A DNA stretch of 19,489 bases from an uncultured Clostridia bacterium (GTDB taxonomy: Bacteria > Bacillota > Clostridia > Christensenellales > Aristaeellaceae): the NCBI GenBank assembly GCA_946410395.1, contig CAMKAE010000014.1, positions 1-19,489 on the forward strand, read 5' to 3'. The notes under the pieces are model-generated. The model did no database searches and was not told the origin of the DNA. It was given only the letters and a program-made list of their open reading frames with translations. Shown here piece by piece: positions 7,078 through 14,502 of the stretch (position 1 is the first letter of the stretch; the number at the start of each line of letters is the position of its first letter). The position numbers were made by a program, and so were the translations under genes.

Positions 7078-8835
7078 TCAGGGCAGCACATACAGAGCCT
7101 TGATCCCGTTTCGCCATGCATAGGCTGCGGCCTCCGAAGCTGTGCTGCAGCGGATCGCAATGTCGGTGCCGGCAAAAGCGTCGTCGGCAATCTCCGTCAC
7201 GCTGTCGGGGATCAGGATGATCAGTGCAGCCGGGCAGTCCGCGAATGCGCGGGATTCGATCGTTGTGCAGCTCTCAGGAAGGACATAGCACAGCGCGCCG
7301 GTATGCTCGAATGCGCCCTTACCAATGGTGGTGGTTCCCGGCGGCAGCGTGATGGTGTTCTCCGGGCTGTCGAGCGGCACCAATGTCAGACCATCCGCGA
7401 TCACCTGAGCCGCGGTCTGCGAGAAACTGAAGGCATGGATCCGCACCGTGGCGGGAATGCCGTCGAAGACGCGGGCCGAAATGTCATCCAATCCCAATTC
7501 CGGCACATACAGATCCGTCAGCCCTGTGCAATTCGCACAGATGCGTTCCCACATGCGGGTGACGGTCTTCGGCAGTCGGATCTCCGTCAGGTTCGGGCAG
7601 TCCGCAAACACGCCGGTGCGGATAATCCGGACGCCTTTCGGGATGCGGACCCTGCGGAGGGCTGTGCATCCCATGAAAGCGTAGCTGCCGATCTCGGTGC
7701 AGGCATCCGGCAGCAGAATCTCCTCCACGCCATTGGTGCCGTTGAAGGCATAGTCATCGACCGCGCGGACACCCGCCGGGATCCGGAGTTCCGTCAACGA
7801 TGTGCAGCCGGCAAGGGTGAATCTGCCGATGCGCGTGATTCCTTCCGGCAGATCGATCTGCCGCAGCGAACCGCAATCCAGGAAGACAGCATCGCCCAGG
7901 CTTGTCAGGCCGGCGGGAAGCGTCACCTCCGGCAAGGCCGAGCAGAACGCGAAGACATTGTTCCCGATGGACGTGACGCTGTCCGGGATCGAGACCTCGG
8001 TCAACGCCGAACAGCCCTCGAAGTATTTCTCCCCGATCCCGGTGATGCCGGGCATAAACACTGCCCGGACCAGCGGTATCTTCAAGCGGTCCCAGATGGG
8101 CTTCAAGGTGGCCACTCCTGTACCGGAGACCGTGACGGTGCCGTTCTCGAAGCAGAAGACGGAAGCTAAACCGCTGCGGCCGACCGTTTCCGCGCAGTCG
8201 GCAAAGGCGTCATACCCGATGGCGGTCGTGGTGGACGGCACGAATACATGCGTCAGCCCCACACAGGATTTAAAGCAACTGGCGCCCATCGTCCTGAAGC
8301 CCTCCGGCAGATCCACGGCGGTCAACCTCCGGCAGTTCATGAAGGCGCCGTTTCCCAGGGAGACCAACGCGTCCGGAAAATGAAAGCTTTCTATTTTGGA
8401 CAGGTCCCGGAAAGCTTCGTCACCGATCTGCGTCACGCTGTCGGGAAGGCAAACGTCCGTGATCATAAAGCAGCCGCGAAAGGCATAAGCCCGGACGCTG
8501 AGGAGGCCGTCCGGGAAGCTCACCTGCTGAATGTACGGCATACCGCCGAAGGCGCACATGCCGATATCCGTGATGCCGGAACCGATGCTTACAGCCTTGA
8601 TTGACGGCGTATAAGGCATCCAGGGAGCGGTGGTCAGGGTCATCTTCTGGTCCGGCGCATATTGCATCGCATAATCCGCCATGGCCCCTTCCCCGGTGAT
8701 GGACAGCGTGCCGTCCTCCGACAGGGACCAGGTGATCCGCTCGCCCGCCGTACCGGAGGCAATCTCAGCCTCCGCGGCGCAGAACACCCCCGCCAGCAAA
8801 ACGACCGCGATCAGAAGAAAGCGCGCTTTTCTCAT
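7078..8835 (-). CDS. BspA-like leucine-rich-repeat (LRR_5) secreted protein, 585 aa
   Basis: The signal peptide covers about residues 1-23. The N-terminal header T-W-S-L-S-E-D-G-T-L-S-I-T-G-E-G (35-50) is typical of BspA-like proteins. Repeats of about 23 residues follow, of the form L-T-E-V-x-I-P-D-S-V-T-x-I-G-x-x-A-F-x-x-C, the Treponema/Bacteroides LRR_5 type. A second header-like segment at 232-275 suggests an internal module duplication. The last 25 residues form a helical cap with the pattern A-A-A-Y-A-W-R-N-G. No anchor is visible, so the protein may be secreted or held non-covalently. Known members bind host or substrate proteins; the ligand here is unknown. The start has a GGAGGG site 7 bases upstream. 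Base composition looks somewhat lower in GC than the neighbours, which may indicate transfer. Confidence 0.9.
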   Translation of the reverse strand: MRKARFLLIAVVLLAGVFCAAEAEIASGTAGERITWSLSEDGTLSITGEGAMADYAMQYAPDQKMTLTTAPWMPYTPSIKAVSIGSGITDIGMCAFGGMPYIQQVSFPDGLLSVRAYAFRGCFMITDVCLPDSVTQIGDEAFRDLSKIESFHFPDALVSLGNGAFMNCRRLTAVDLPEGFRTMGASCFKSCVGLTHVFVPSTTTAIGYDAFADCAETVGRSGLASVFCFENGTVTVSGTGVATLKPIWDRLKIPLVRAVFMPGITGIGEKYFEGCSALTEVSIPDSVTSIGNNVFAFCSALPEVTLPAGLTSLGDAVFLDCGSLRQIDLPEGITRIGRFTLAGCTSLTELRIPAGVRAVDDYAFNGTNGVEEILLPDACTEIGSYAFMGCTALRRVRIPKGVRIIRTGVFADCPNLTEIRLPKTVTRMWERICANCTGLTDLYVPELGLDDISARVFDGIPATVRIHAFSFSQTAAQVIADGLTLVPLDSPENTITLPPGTTTIGKGAFEHTGALCYVLPESCTTIESRAFADCPAALIILIPDSVTEIADDAFAGTDIAIRCSTASEAAAYAWRNGIKALYVLP

Positions 8836-8956
8836 CTGCTATCCCTCCATGACCTGTGATATCATGTGCTTCCCCATGTCAGGCGTCCGTTGCGCAGAGA
8901 CGGTCCCTGGTATTACAAAACATGACTGGATATCAAGGATAAAACTGAAATCGATA

Positions 8957-9709
8957 TTATTCCTCGATCAGCGCGTAGCCGTTGGCCGCGGCCCACTGGG
9001 CGGCGGGGCTGCCCGCCGGGGCGATGATGACCACATCCGGGCCGATGGCGCCCTCGGCGACGCTGACGGCGTGGGCGGGGAAGCGGATCGCGTCGATGGC
9101 GGGGTCATTGGCGAAGGCCTGGATCCCGATTTCGGTGATGTCCTCCGGCAGGGTAACGATGTTCTCGACGACCAGGTCCACCGGGATCCCGTGGGCTGCG
9201 GCGTAGGCATAGGCCGCGGAGCCTCTCCGGCAGCGGATGGTCAGGTTGGGGCAGGCGTCAAAGGCGAGGTCGTCGATGACGGTGACGCTGTCGGGAATCA
9301 CGGCCAGGGCCAGACTGTCACAGTTCGCAAAGGCCCAGAAATCGATGGACTGCATGCTCTCCGGGAGAATGACCTCCGTCAGGCTGTCACAGTCGTAGAA
9401 GGCCATGCTGATGACGCTGGTGACGCCGGCGGGCGGCAGGTCCGTGGTGGTGGCGGGCAGGTCGGTGGCCGTGGCAGGCAGACCGCTGTCAAAGCTGACG
9501 CTGGTGACGAGGTAGTTGAACGACCAGTCGCCCGTCCCGGGCACCTCGGTCATGGGGCCCGTTCCGCTGATGGTCATGTGGCCCTCGTCGTCCAGCGTCC
9601 AGATGATGCCGTCACCGCAGAAGCCGGACTGGGCCGCGAAGGCCAGGGTGCAGATCAGCGCGGCTGCCGTGAGCAGCGCGGCGATGAGGATGATTTTTCC
9701 TTTGCGCAT
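8957..9709 (-). CDS. Short BspA-like LRR_5 secreted protein, 250 aa
   Basis: A second secreted LRR_5 protein, 121 bases upstream of the 585-aa one. The signal peptide covers residues 1-26 (K3-K5, hydrophobic core, A-F-A-A-Q). The header I-I-W-T-L-D-D-E-G-H-M-T-I-S-G-T-G is at 35-51, then LRR_5 repeats from about 97 to 205. A cap motif appears twice: R-R-G-S-A-A-Y-A-Y-A-A-A-H-G (161-174) and P-A-G-S-P-A-A-Q-W-A-A-A-N-G-Y (231-245). Between header and first full repeat lies a low-complexity stretch built from A-T-x-T-D-L-P (77-93), encoded by imperfect 21-base direct repeats. An upstream in-frame Met at 9748 overlaps the -10 box; 9709 has a perfect AGGAGGT site 7 bases upstream and begins the signal peptide. 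A surface-binding role is likely; the ligand is unknown. Confidence 0.88.
   Translation of the reverse strand: MRKGKIILIAALLTAAALICTLAFAAQSGFCGDGIIWTLDDEGHMTISGTGPMTEVPGTGDWSFNYLVTSVSFDSGLPATATDLPATTTDLPPAGVTSVISMAFYDCDSLTEVILPESMQSIDFWAFANCDSLALAVIPDSVTVIDDLAFDACPNLTIRCRRGSAAYAYAAAHGIPVDLVVENIVTLPEDITEIGIQAFANDPAIDAIRFPAHAVSVAEGAIGPDVVIIAPAGSPAAQWAAANGYALIEE
9435..9476. repeat. Two imperfect 21-base direct repeats inside the short BspA-like gene
   Basis: Units 9435-9455 and 9456-9476 agree at 17 of 21 bases, and a partial third unit begins at 9477. They encode the T-D-L-P-A-T/P-x stretch of the protein, so unit changes preserve the reading frame. Confidence 0.75.
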
Positions 9710-9716
9710 GGGCGTT

Positions 9717-9723
9717 ACCTCCT
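9717..9723 (-). promoter_or_regulatory. Perfect ribosome binding site deciding the start of the short BspA-like gene
   Basis: Minus strand AGGAGGT, 7 bases before the ATG at 9709. This favours that start over the in-frame ATG at 9748, which has no such site. Confidence 0.8.
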
Positions 9724-9746
9724 GTGCGGGCTGTTTTTCCGAGTCC

Positions 9747-9752
9747 ATTTTA
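9747..9752 (-). promoter_or_regulatory. Probable -10 box of the short BspA-like gene
   Basis: Minus strand TAAAAT preceded by TG plus one base (extended -10), about 37 bases before the ATG. No good -35 lies 16-18 bases upstream, where the sequence is GC-rich. It would give the BspA-like gene transcription separate from the upstream M20 gene. Confidence 0.45.
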
Positions 9753-9760
9753 CCACATCG

Positions 9761-9793
9761 CGCCGGGGTTCGCCATCCCTCCGGCGTTTTTTT
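9761..9793 (+). terminator. Hairpin plus T-run oriented on the plus strand
   Basis: CGCCGG (9761-9766) pairs with CCGGCG (9781-9786) and is followed by seven T (9787-9793). The T-run follows the stem only on the plus strand, although the genes on both sides are on the minus strand. It may stop antisense transcription or be chance. Confidence 0.4.
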
Positions 9794-9814
9794 GCAATTG
9801 TTCCGGGCTGCCGC

Positions 9815-10996
9815 TCACTGGGCGGCCACCGCCAGGGCGTGATCGGCCTTGATCTGCCGCAGCAGGGCGGGGTCCAGGATCAGGTCCAGGGCGGTCAGGG
9901 CCAGGGCTTTCGCCCCGAGCCCGACGGAGGCCAGTCCCTTCTCCGAGCGCGCGGCTTCCCGGGCAGCCTCGGTGTGCCAGGGCGTGGGGCCGTCGGTGAT
10001 GCAGATGGTCGGCTGAATCGTGGGGATCACCTGCGACACGTTGCCCGCGTCGCTGGAGCCGATGCCGCAGCCGTCGTCCATGGGCAGCATGGTCTCGCCC
10101 AGCAGGGCCAGCTCCCGGCCGTAGATCGCGTCAAAGGACGGGGTGGGCACCATGTTGTCCAGGCGGTTCTGGGAGGGCTGCATCCGGTAACGCGCGCCGG
10201 TCATGCGGGCGGCGCCTTCCGCCACGGCCTCGCAGCGGTGCAGCAGGTCATCCAGCCGCGGCGCGGTGCCGGCCCGGAAGAAAAACTTCCCGGCGGCGTA
10301 GTCCGGCACGATGTTGGGGAAAACCCCGCCGTGGGTGATGACCCCGTGAATGCGCACGTCAGCGGTGACGTGCTGGCGCAGGGCGTTGAGGCCGTTGTAG
10401 GTCAGGATCAGGGCGTCCAGGGCGTTGATGCCCTGCTCGGGGGCCGCGGCGGCGTGGGCGGAGCGGCCGAAGAATTCCAGGTCCATCGGCGCGCAGGCCA
10501 GGTTTTTGGAGGAGGCCTGATGCTTGTCGCCGGGGTGCACGCACAGGGCGGCGTCCACATCGGCAAAGAGCCCGGCCCGGACGTAATCCACCTTGGCCGC
10601 GCCGTTCTCGCCGCCCTCCTCGCCGGGGGTGCCGTAGACCCGGATCTCGCCGCCGGCCTCGTCGATCACCTGCCGGAGCGCGGACGCCGCCAGCAGGGAG
10701 GTGGGCCCGAAGAGGTTGTGGCCGCAGGCGTGGCCCAGCCCCGGCAGGGCGTCGTATTCCGCCAGGAAGGCCAGCACCGGGCCCGGCTTTGCCGAGCGGT
10801 ACACGCCCGTGAAGCCGGTGGGATGCCCCGCGATGTCCGTCCGCACGTCAAAGCCTTCCGCCCGCAGCTGAGCGCTCAGCACCTCGCAGGCGTGATATTC
10901 GGTGTTGCAGACCTCCGGATGCGCGTGGAGGTCCAGGGCCAGCTGCCGGTAGACCGGGAGCTGCCGGTCAACGTAAGTCTGAATGACGCTGCGCAT
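9815..10996 (-). CDS. M20-family amidohydrolase (M20D-type, aminoacylase/amidohydrolase-like)
   Basis: 393 aa, no signal peptide, so cytoplasmic. M20 hallmarks: E80-Y-D-A-L-P, then G-H-A-C-G-H-N (88-94), G-T-P-G-E-E-G-G-E-N-G-A (122-133) with E126/E127, H154 in V-H-P-G, and H341 in T-P-W-H-T near the C-terminus. These carry the two-metal site of the family. A central dimerisation domain begins at about 168. M20D enzymes cut amide bonds of N-acyl amino acids, p-aminobenzoyl-glutamate and similar conjugates; the substrate here cannot be read from sequence. The frame stays open upstream but homology starts at M-R-S-V, with an AGGAGG site 7 bases before. The gene follows the alpha-galactosidase by 20 bases and is the last of a four-gene operon, so a deacylation or deamidation step on the same substrate is possible. 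Confidence 0.9.
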   Translation of the reverse strand: MRSVIQTYVDRQLPVYRQLALDLHAHPEVCNTEYHACEVLSAQLRAEGFDVRTDIAGHPTGFTGVYRSAKPGPVLAFLAEYDALPGLGHACGHNLFGPTSLLAASALRQVIDEAGGEIRVYGTPGEEGGENGAAKVDYVRAGLFADVDAALCVHPGDKHQASSKNLACAPMDLEFFGRSAHAAAAPEQGINALDALILTYNGLNALRQHVTADVRIHGVITHGGVFPNIVPDYAAGKFFFRAGTAPRLDDLLHRCEAVAEGAARMTGARYRMQPSQNRLDNMVPTPSFDAIYGRELALLGETMLPMDDGCGIGSSDAGNVSQVIPTIQPTICITDGPTPWHTEAAREAARSEKGLASVGLGAKALALTALDLILDPALLRQIKADHALAVAAQ

Positions 10997-11016
10997 GGGA
11001 ACGCCTCCTGTCCGGG

Positions 11017-13185
11017 TCACTGAGCCCGGAGCGTCAGGCTGACCGACGCCGCGTCGCCCCAGGGCAGGGCCACGCACAGGCCGGAGGCCATCAGCTCGGC
11101 GCCGGTGTAGGCCTCGCCGGTCTCGGCCACGGTGTAGGTGAGGGCGGGATCCAGCCCCCGCAGGGTCAGCATGGGCTGGTCGGTGTCCGGCTGGGCCAGG
11201 TCGCGGGTGAACATCAGCACGGCCTCCCGCTTGTCCGGGGAGACGGTGATCCAGGCGGTGTCGTGGCCCTCGAAGGGGCTGAGGAGCCGGTGGAAGTCCC
11301 CGTAGAGCAGGGTTTCCCGCAGTTCCTTCACCCGGGTGATGACGGCCTTGACTTCCTCGATCTCGCTCTCCGGCAGTTTGTTCAGGTCCAGCTCGAAGCC
11401 GAAGCAGCCGCTCATGGCCACGTTGGCGCGGGTGCGGATGGGCGTGACGCGGCCCGTCTGGTGGTTGGGCACGGCGCTGACGTGGCTGCCCATGGCAAAG
11501 GGCGGGAACACCAGGGAGGTGCCCCACTGGATGCGGCAGCGGCACAGGGCGTCAGTATTGTCGGAGCACCAGGTCTGTGGCATGTAGTACAGCATGCCCA
11601 GGTCGAAGCGTCCGCCGCCGGAGGAGCAGGACTCGAAGAGCACGTCCGGGAACTCCGCCTGCAGCTTTTCCAGCACGCCGTAGAGGCCCAGCATGTACCG
11701 GTGGGGCAGCTCCCGCATGCGCTCCAGCGGCAGGGCCAGGGAGCCCACGTTGGAGAAGTTGCGGTTCATGTCCCACTTCACATAGTCGATGGGGTTCTCC
11801 CGCAGGATGTCCGCCACTGCGTGATAGACGAAGTCCTGCACGTCCGCCCGGCTCAGGTCCAGGATCAGCTGGTTGCGCCCGGTGATGGGGGTCCGGCCCC
11901 GGATCTGCATGGCGTACTCAGGGTGCGCCCGGTACAGGTCGCTGTCCGGCGAGATCATCTCCGGCTCGAACCAGAGGCCGAGCTTCAGACCCAGGGCGTG
12001 CACCTTCTCTCCCAGGGATTTCAGCCCGTTCGGGAGTTTGCGCCGGTCCACGACCCAGTCGCCCAGGGAGGAGTTGTCCGCGTCCCGATGGCCGAACCAG
12101 CCGTCGTCGAGCACAAAGAGCTCCACCCCGACCTCCGCGGCCTTGCGTGCGATGGTCAGCAGCTTCTCCTCGTCAAAGCCGAAGTAGGTGGCCTCCCAGT
12201 TGTTCAGCAGGATCGGCCGGGGGGCGTGGGCGAACTTTCCGCGGACGACGTGCGCCGCGCAGAGGCGGTGGAACTGGGCGCTCATGCCGTCGAAGCCGCG
12301 GTCGCTCCAGGTGAGGACGGCCTCGGGGGCCGCGAAGGTCTCCCCGGGCTGCAGGAGCCAGCCGAAGTGCCTGTCGTTGAGTCCCAGCTGCAGGCGCACG
12401 GCGTGCCGGCTGCCCACCTCCGCCCCGGCGTAGAAGCTGCCGGAGTAGACCAGGGCCGCCGCGATGACCTCGCCGGCCGCCTCGGTGGTCTCGGGCCGGG
12501 CCAGGGCCGCAAAGGGCGAGGCCAGCAGGGAGGAGGCGCCGCGGACGCTGGAGACGCTCATCTCGCCGGGGGTCAGGCGCCGCCGAATCACGTCCCGTTC
12601 CCGAGCCCAGTCGCCGGAGAGGGTGACCAGATCCCAGCGGTCATCCGGCAGGTCCAGGCAGAGGCTGGCGGCTCTTTCCAGTGAGAGCGGCCGGCTGCTG
12701 GCATTGTGGAAAAGGGCGCTGCGGGCGATGATGTCGCAGTCGTCGAAGATCGCGTAGAGCAGGGTCACGTTCAGCCCCAGCAGCTCGTCCCGCAGCTGCA
12801 GCCGCAGGGTCTTCGCACCGTCGCCGAAGGCCGCGGGCAGGCCCGGCAGGCCGTACTTGCCGTCCTCAACCGTTGTGGAAACAAACCGTAGGTCCGCCGA
12901 GGCGGTGCCGTCCGCGGCGCGCACGATCAGCGCGCCCTCGCGCATGTCGCCCAGCCCGTAGCTGGGGTACTCCTGCGGTACGTGGTTCAGCGCGCAGTTC
13001 TGCGGGTCGAAGGACCCGTCCTCCGCGCACCCCCAGCGCCGCAGCACGGAGGCCGGGTTGAAGGCCTCCACGCGCCTGCCGAAGTACAGGTGGGCGGCGA
13101 TCCCGCCCTCCAGGATGCCGATGACATAGCTGATCCGGTCGTTGCGCAGGTGGATTTGGTTTTCGGTGATGATGATTTCGGGCAT
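11017..13185 (-). CDS. GH36 alpha-galactosidase
   Basis: 722 aa, cytoplasmic (no signal peptide), standard length for bacterial GH36. It has an N-terminal beta-supersandwich (about 1-320), a catalytic (beta/alpha)8 barrel (about 325-620) and a C-terminal beta domain. L-F-V-L-D-D-G-W-F-G is at 356-365 and L-G-L-W-F-E-P-E-M at 402-410. The nucleophile motif Y-V-K-W-D-M-N has D472. The acid/base motif is C-S-D-N-T-D-A with D542. The 70-residue spacing between these two Asp fits known GH36 enzymes. It hydrolyses terminal alpha-1,6-galactosides such as raffinose-family sugars, melibiose or galactinol; tetrameric GH36 enzymes act on small intracellular sugars. The ribosome binding site is AAAGGA. 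It sits 106 bases after a Gfo/Idh/MocA gene and 20 before the M20 gene. No transporter or regulator is visible in the operon. Confidence 0.94.
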   Translation of the reverse strand: MPEIIITENQIHLRNDRISYVIGILEGGIAAHLYFGRRVEAFNPASVLRRWGCAEDGSFDPQNCALNHVPQEYPSYGLGDMREGALIVRAADGTASADLRFVSTTVEDGKYGLPGLPAAFGDGAKTLRLQLRDELLGLNVTLLYAIFDDCDIIARSALFHNASSRPLSLERAASLCLDLPDDRWDLVTLSGDWARERDVIRRRLTPGEMSVSSVRGASSLLASPFAALARPETTEAAGEVIAAALVYSGSFYAGAEVGSRHAVRLQLGLNDRHFGWLLQPGETFAAPEAVLTWSDRGFDGMSAQFHRLCAAHVVRGKFAHAPRPILLNNWEATYFGFDEEKLLTIARKAAEVGVELFVLDDGWFGHRDADNSSLGDWVVDRRKLPNGLKSLGEKVHALGLKLGLWFEPEMISPDSDLYRAHPEYAMQIRGRTPITGRNQLILDLSRADVQDFVYHAVADILRENPIDYVKWDMNRNFSNVGSLALPLERMRELPHRYMLGLYGVLEKLQAEFPDVLFESCSSGGGRFDLGMLYYMPQTWCSDNTDALCRCRIQWGTSLVFPPFAMGSHVSAVPNHQTGRVTPIRTRANVAMSGCFGFELDLNKLPESEIEEVKAVITRVKELRETLLYGDFHRLLSPFEGHDTAWITVSPDKREAVLMFTRDLAQPDTDQPMLTLRGLDPALTYTVAETGEAYTGAELMASGLCVALPWGDAASVSLTLRAQ

Positions 13186-13291
13186 GGGAGACAGTCCTTT
13201 CTATGGTTAAGCAGAATGAAGAGCGAAAAACGCAAAATGAACGGGGAGGCCGGGAAGATCAGTCTGATCCGTTCAGGGCTTGACCGCCGCC

Positions 13292-14473
13292 TCACCACCT
13301 GACCTGCCACCGCTCGCTGTAAACCCCGTCGACCGCGTGGCCGTCGTGGCCGACAGTCCTGCCCTCGGCCTCGCCCTTCTCGCGGAGCAGGCGGTCGAAG
13401 CGCGCCTCGTCGAAGGGGATCGGGATCTCGGCGCCGCCGTCCCAGGCGGAGAGATAGGCCGCGTTGGAGATGGCCAGCTCGTTGAGGCCGTCGACGCCGG
13501 GGGAGAGCAGGGGCTCGCCCTTCAAAAGGTGGTTGGCAAAGTTCTGCAGGATGCCCCGGTGAGCGGTCTCAACGCCCTCGGGCGTGATCTCCTCCTCCCC
13601 GGTGGGGATGCGGGGCATGCTCTCTTTGGAGGTGAAGCGCACCGCGTCCTCGTCCTCCGCCAGCCACCAGAACTTCATCCTGCCGTTCTCCAGCACCAGC
13701 TTGCCGCGGGTGCCGCTGATCTCCAGGCGGTTGGTGCCGGGATACTCGCCGGTGGAGGTGATGAACAGGCCCGTGGCCCCGTTTTCATACCGGGCGAAGA
13801 GCGTGGCGTCGTCCTCCACGCCGATGCGGTGGTAGCGCGCCACGTCGCACTGGGCGCGGACGGAGACGGGCATGCCGCAGATCCACTGCCACAGGTCGAG
13901 GTTGTGGGGGGCCTGGTTGAGCAGCACGCCGCCGCCCTCGCCGGCCCAGGTGGCCCGCCAGGCGGAGGACTCGTAATAGGCCTGGGTCCGGTACCAGTTC
14001 GTGATGATCCACACGCTGCGCTTGAGCTCGCCCAGTTGTCCGGTCTGGACCATCTCCCGCGCCTTCTGAAAGAGCGGGTTCGTGCGCTGGTTGAGCATGA
14101 TCGCGTAGGTCTTGCCGGTCTCCTGCGCGGCCTTCACGGCCTCCCGGGCGCGCAGCACCGAGATGTCCGCGGGCTTCTCGGACAGGACGTGCAGTCCGGC
14201 CCGCATGGCCGCGGCGGCGATCTGCGCGTGCAGCGGGTGCGGCACGGCGATCAGCACGGCGTTGGCTATGCCGGAGGTCAGCAGCGCCTGCCAGTCGGCA
14301 AAGCGCGGCACGTCCGGGAACTGCGCCGCGCACCAGGCCAGGCGGGACGCCTGGATGTCGCACAGTGCGGCGAGGGTCAGCCCTTCCACCTGCCCGGATC
14401 CCACGCACTTCGCGTGCGCGCTGCCCATGTTGCCCACGCCGATGATGGCGAGGCGAATGCTGTTGCTCATCAT
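13292..14473 (-). CDS. Gfo/Idh/MocA-family NAD(P)-dependent oxidoreductase (second of a pair)
   Basis: About 393 aa, cytoplasmic. The N-terminal Rossmann fold has G-V-G-N-M-G (12-17). E-K-P with catalytic K100 is at 99-101. The C-terminal sheet domain has G-E-G-G-G-V-L-L-N-Q-A-P-H (178-190), with H190 in the place of the catalytic His. Family members oxidise or reduce sugars, cyclitols and their derivatives; this motif variant does not fix a substrate. Start uncertain: a GTG at 14506 overlaps the previous stop as GTGA and has a close GGGAG site. The ATG-ATG at 14473/14470 better matches the paralogue N-terminus and is used here. The last 25 residues are Gly/Arg/His-rich and look unconserved. 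The gene is a diverged tandem copy of the one before it. Confidence 0.9.
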   Translation of the reverse strand: MMSNSIRLAIIGVGNMGSAHAKCVGSGQVEGLTLAALCDIQASRLAWCAAQFPDVPRFADWQALLTSGIANAVLIAVPHPLHAQIAAAAMRAGLHVLSEKPADISVLRAREAVKAAQETGKTYAIMLNQRTNPLFQKAREMVQTGQLGELKRSVWIITNWYRTQAYYESSAWRATWAGEGGGVLLNQAPHNLDLWQWICGMPVSVRAQCDVARYHRIGVEDDATLFARYENGATGLFITSTGEYPGTNRLEISGTRGKLVLENGRMKFWWLAEDEDAVRFTSKESMPRIPTGEEEITPEGVETAHRGILQNFANHLLKGEPLLSPGVDGLNELAISNAAYLSAWDGGAEIPIPFDEARFDRLLREKGEAEGRTVGHDGHAVDGVYSERWQVRW

Positions 14474-14502
14474 GAATGACGCCTGCCTTTTTAATTCGGA
14501 AT

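Noticed and set aside
8860..8956. Promoter for the large BspA-like gene (a TTGATA and a TAATAC)
   Set aside because: The spacer is only 15 bases and the -10 match is poor. The 121-base gap is AT-richer than its surroundings, but I see no convincing promoter or terminator in it.
11263..12684. 473-codon plus-strand open frame
   Set aside because: Antisense shadow of the GH36 gene, which has all catalytic motifs.
13186..13291. 106-base gap between the second Gfo/Idh/MocA gene and the GH36 gene
   Set aside because: Contains only a GATCAG-CTGATC inverted repeat with one base between the arms, with no T-run and no promoter. It does not clearly split the operon.
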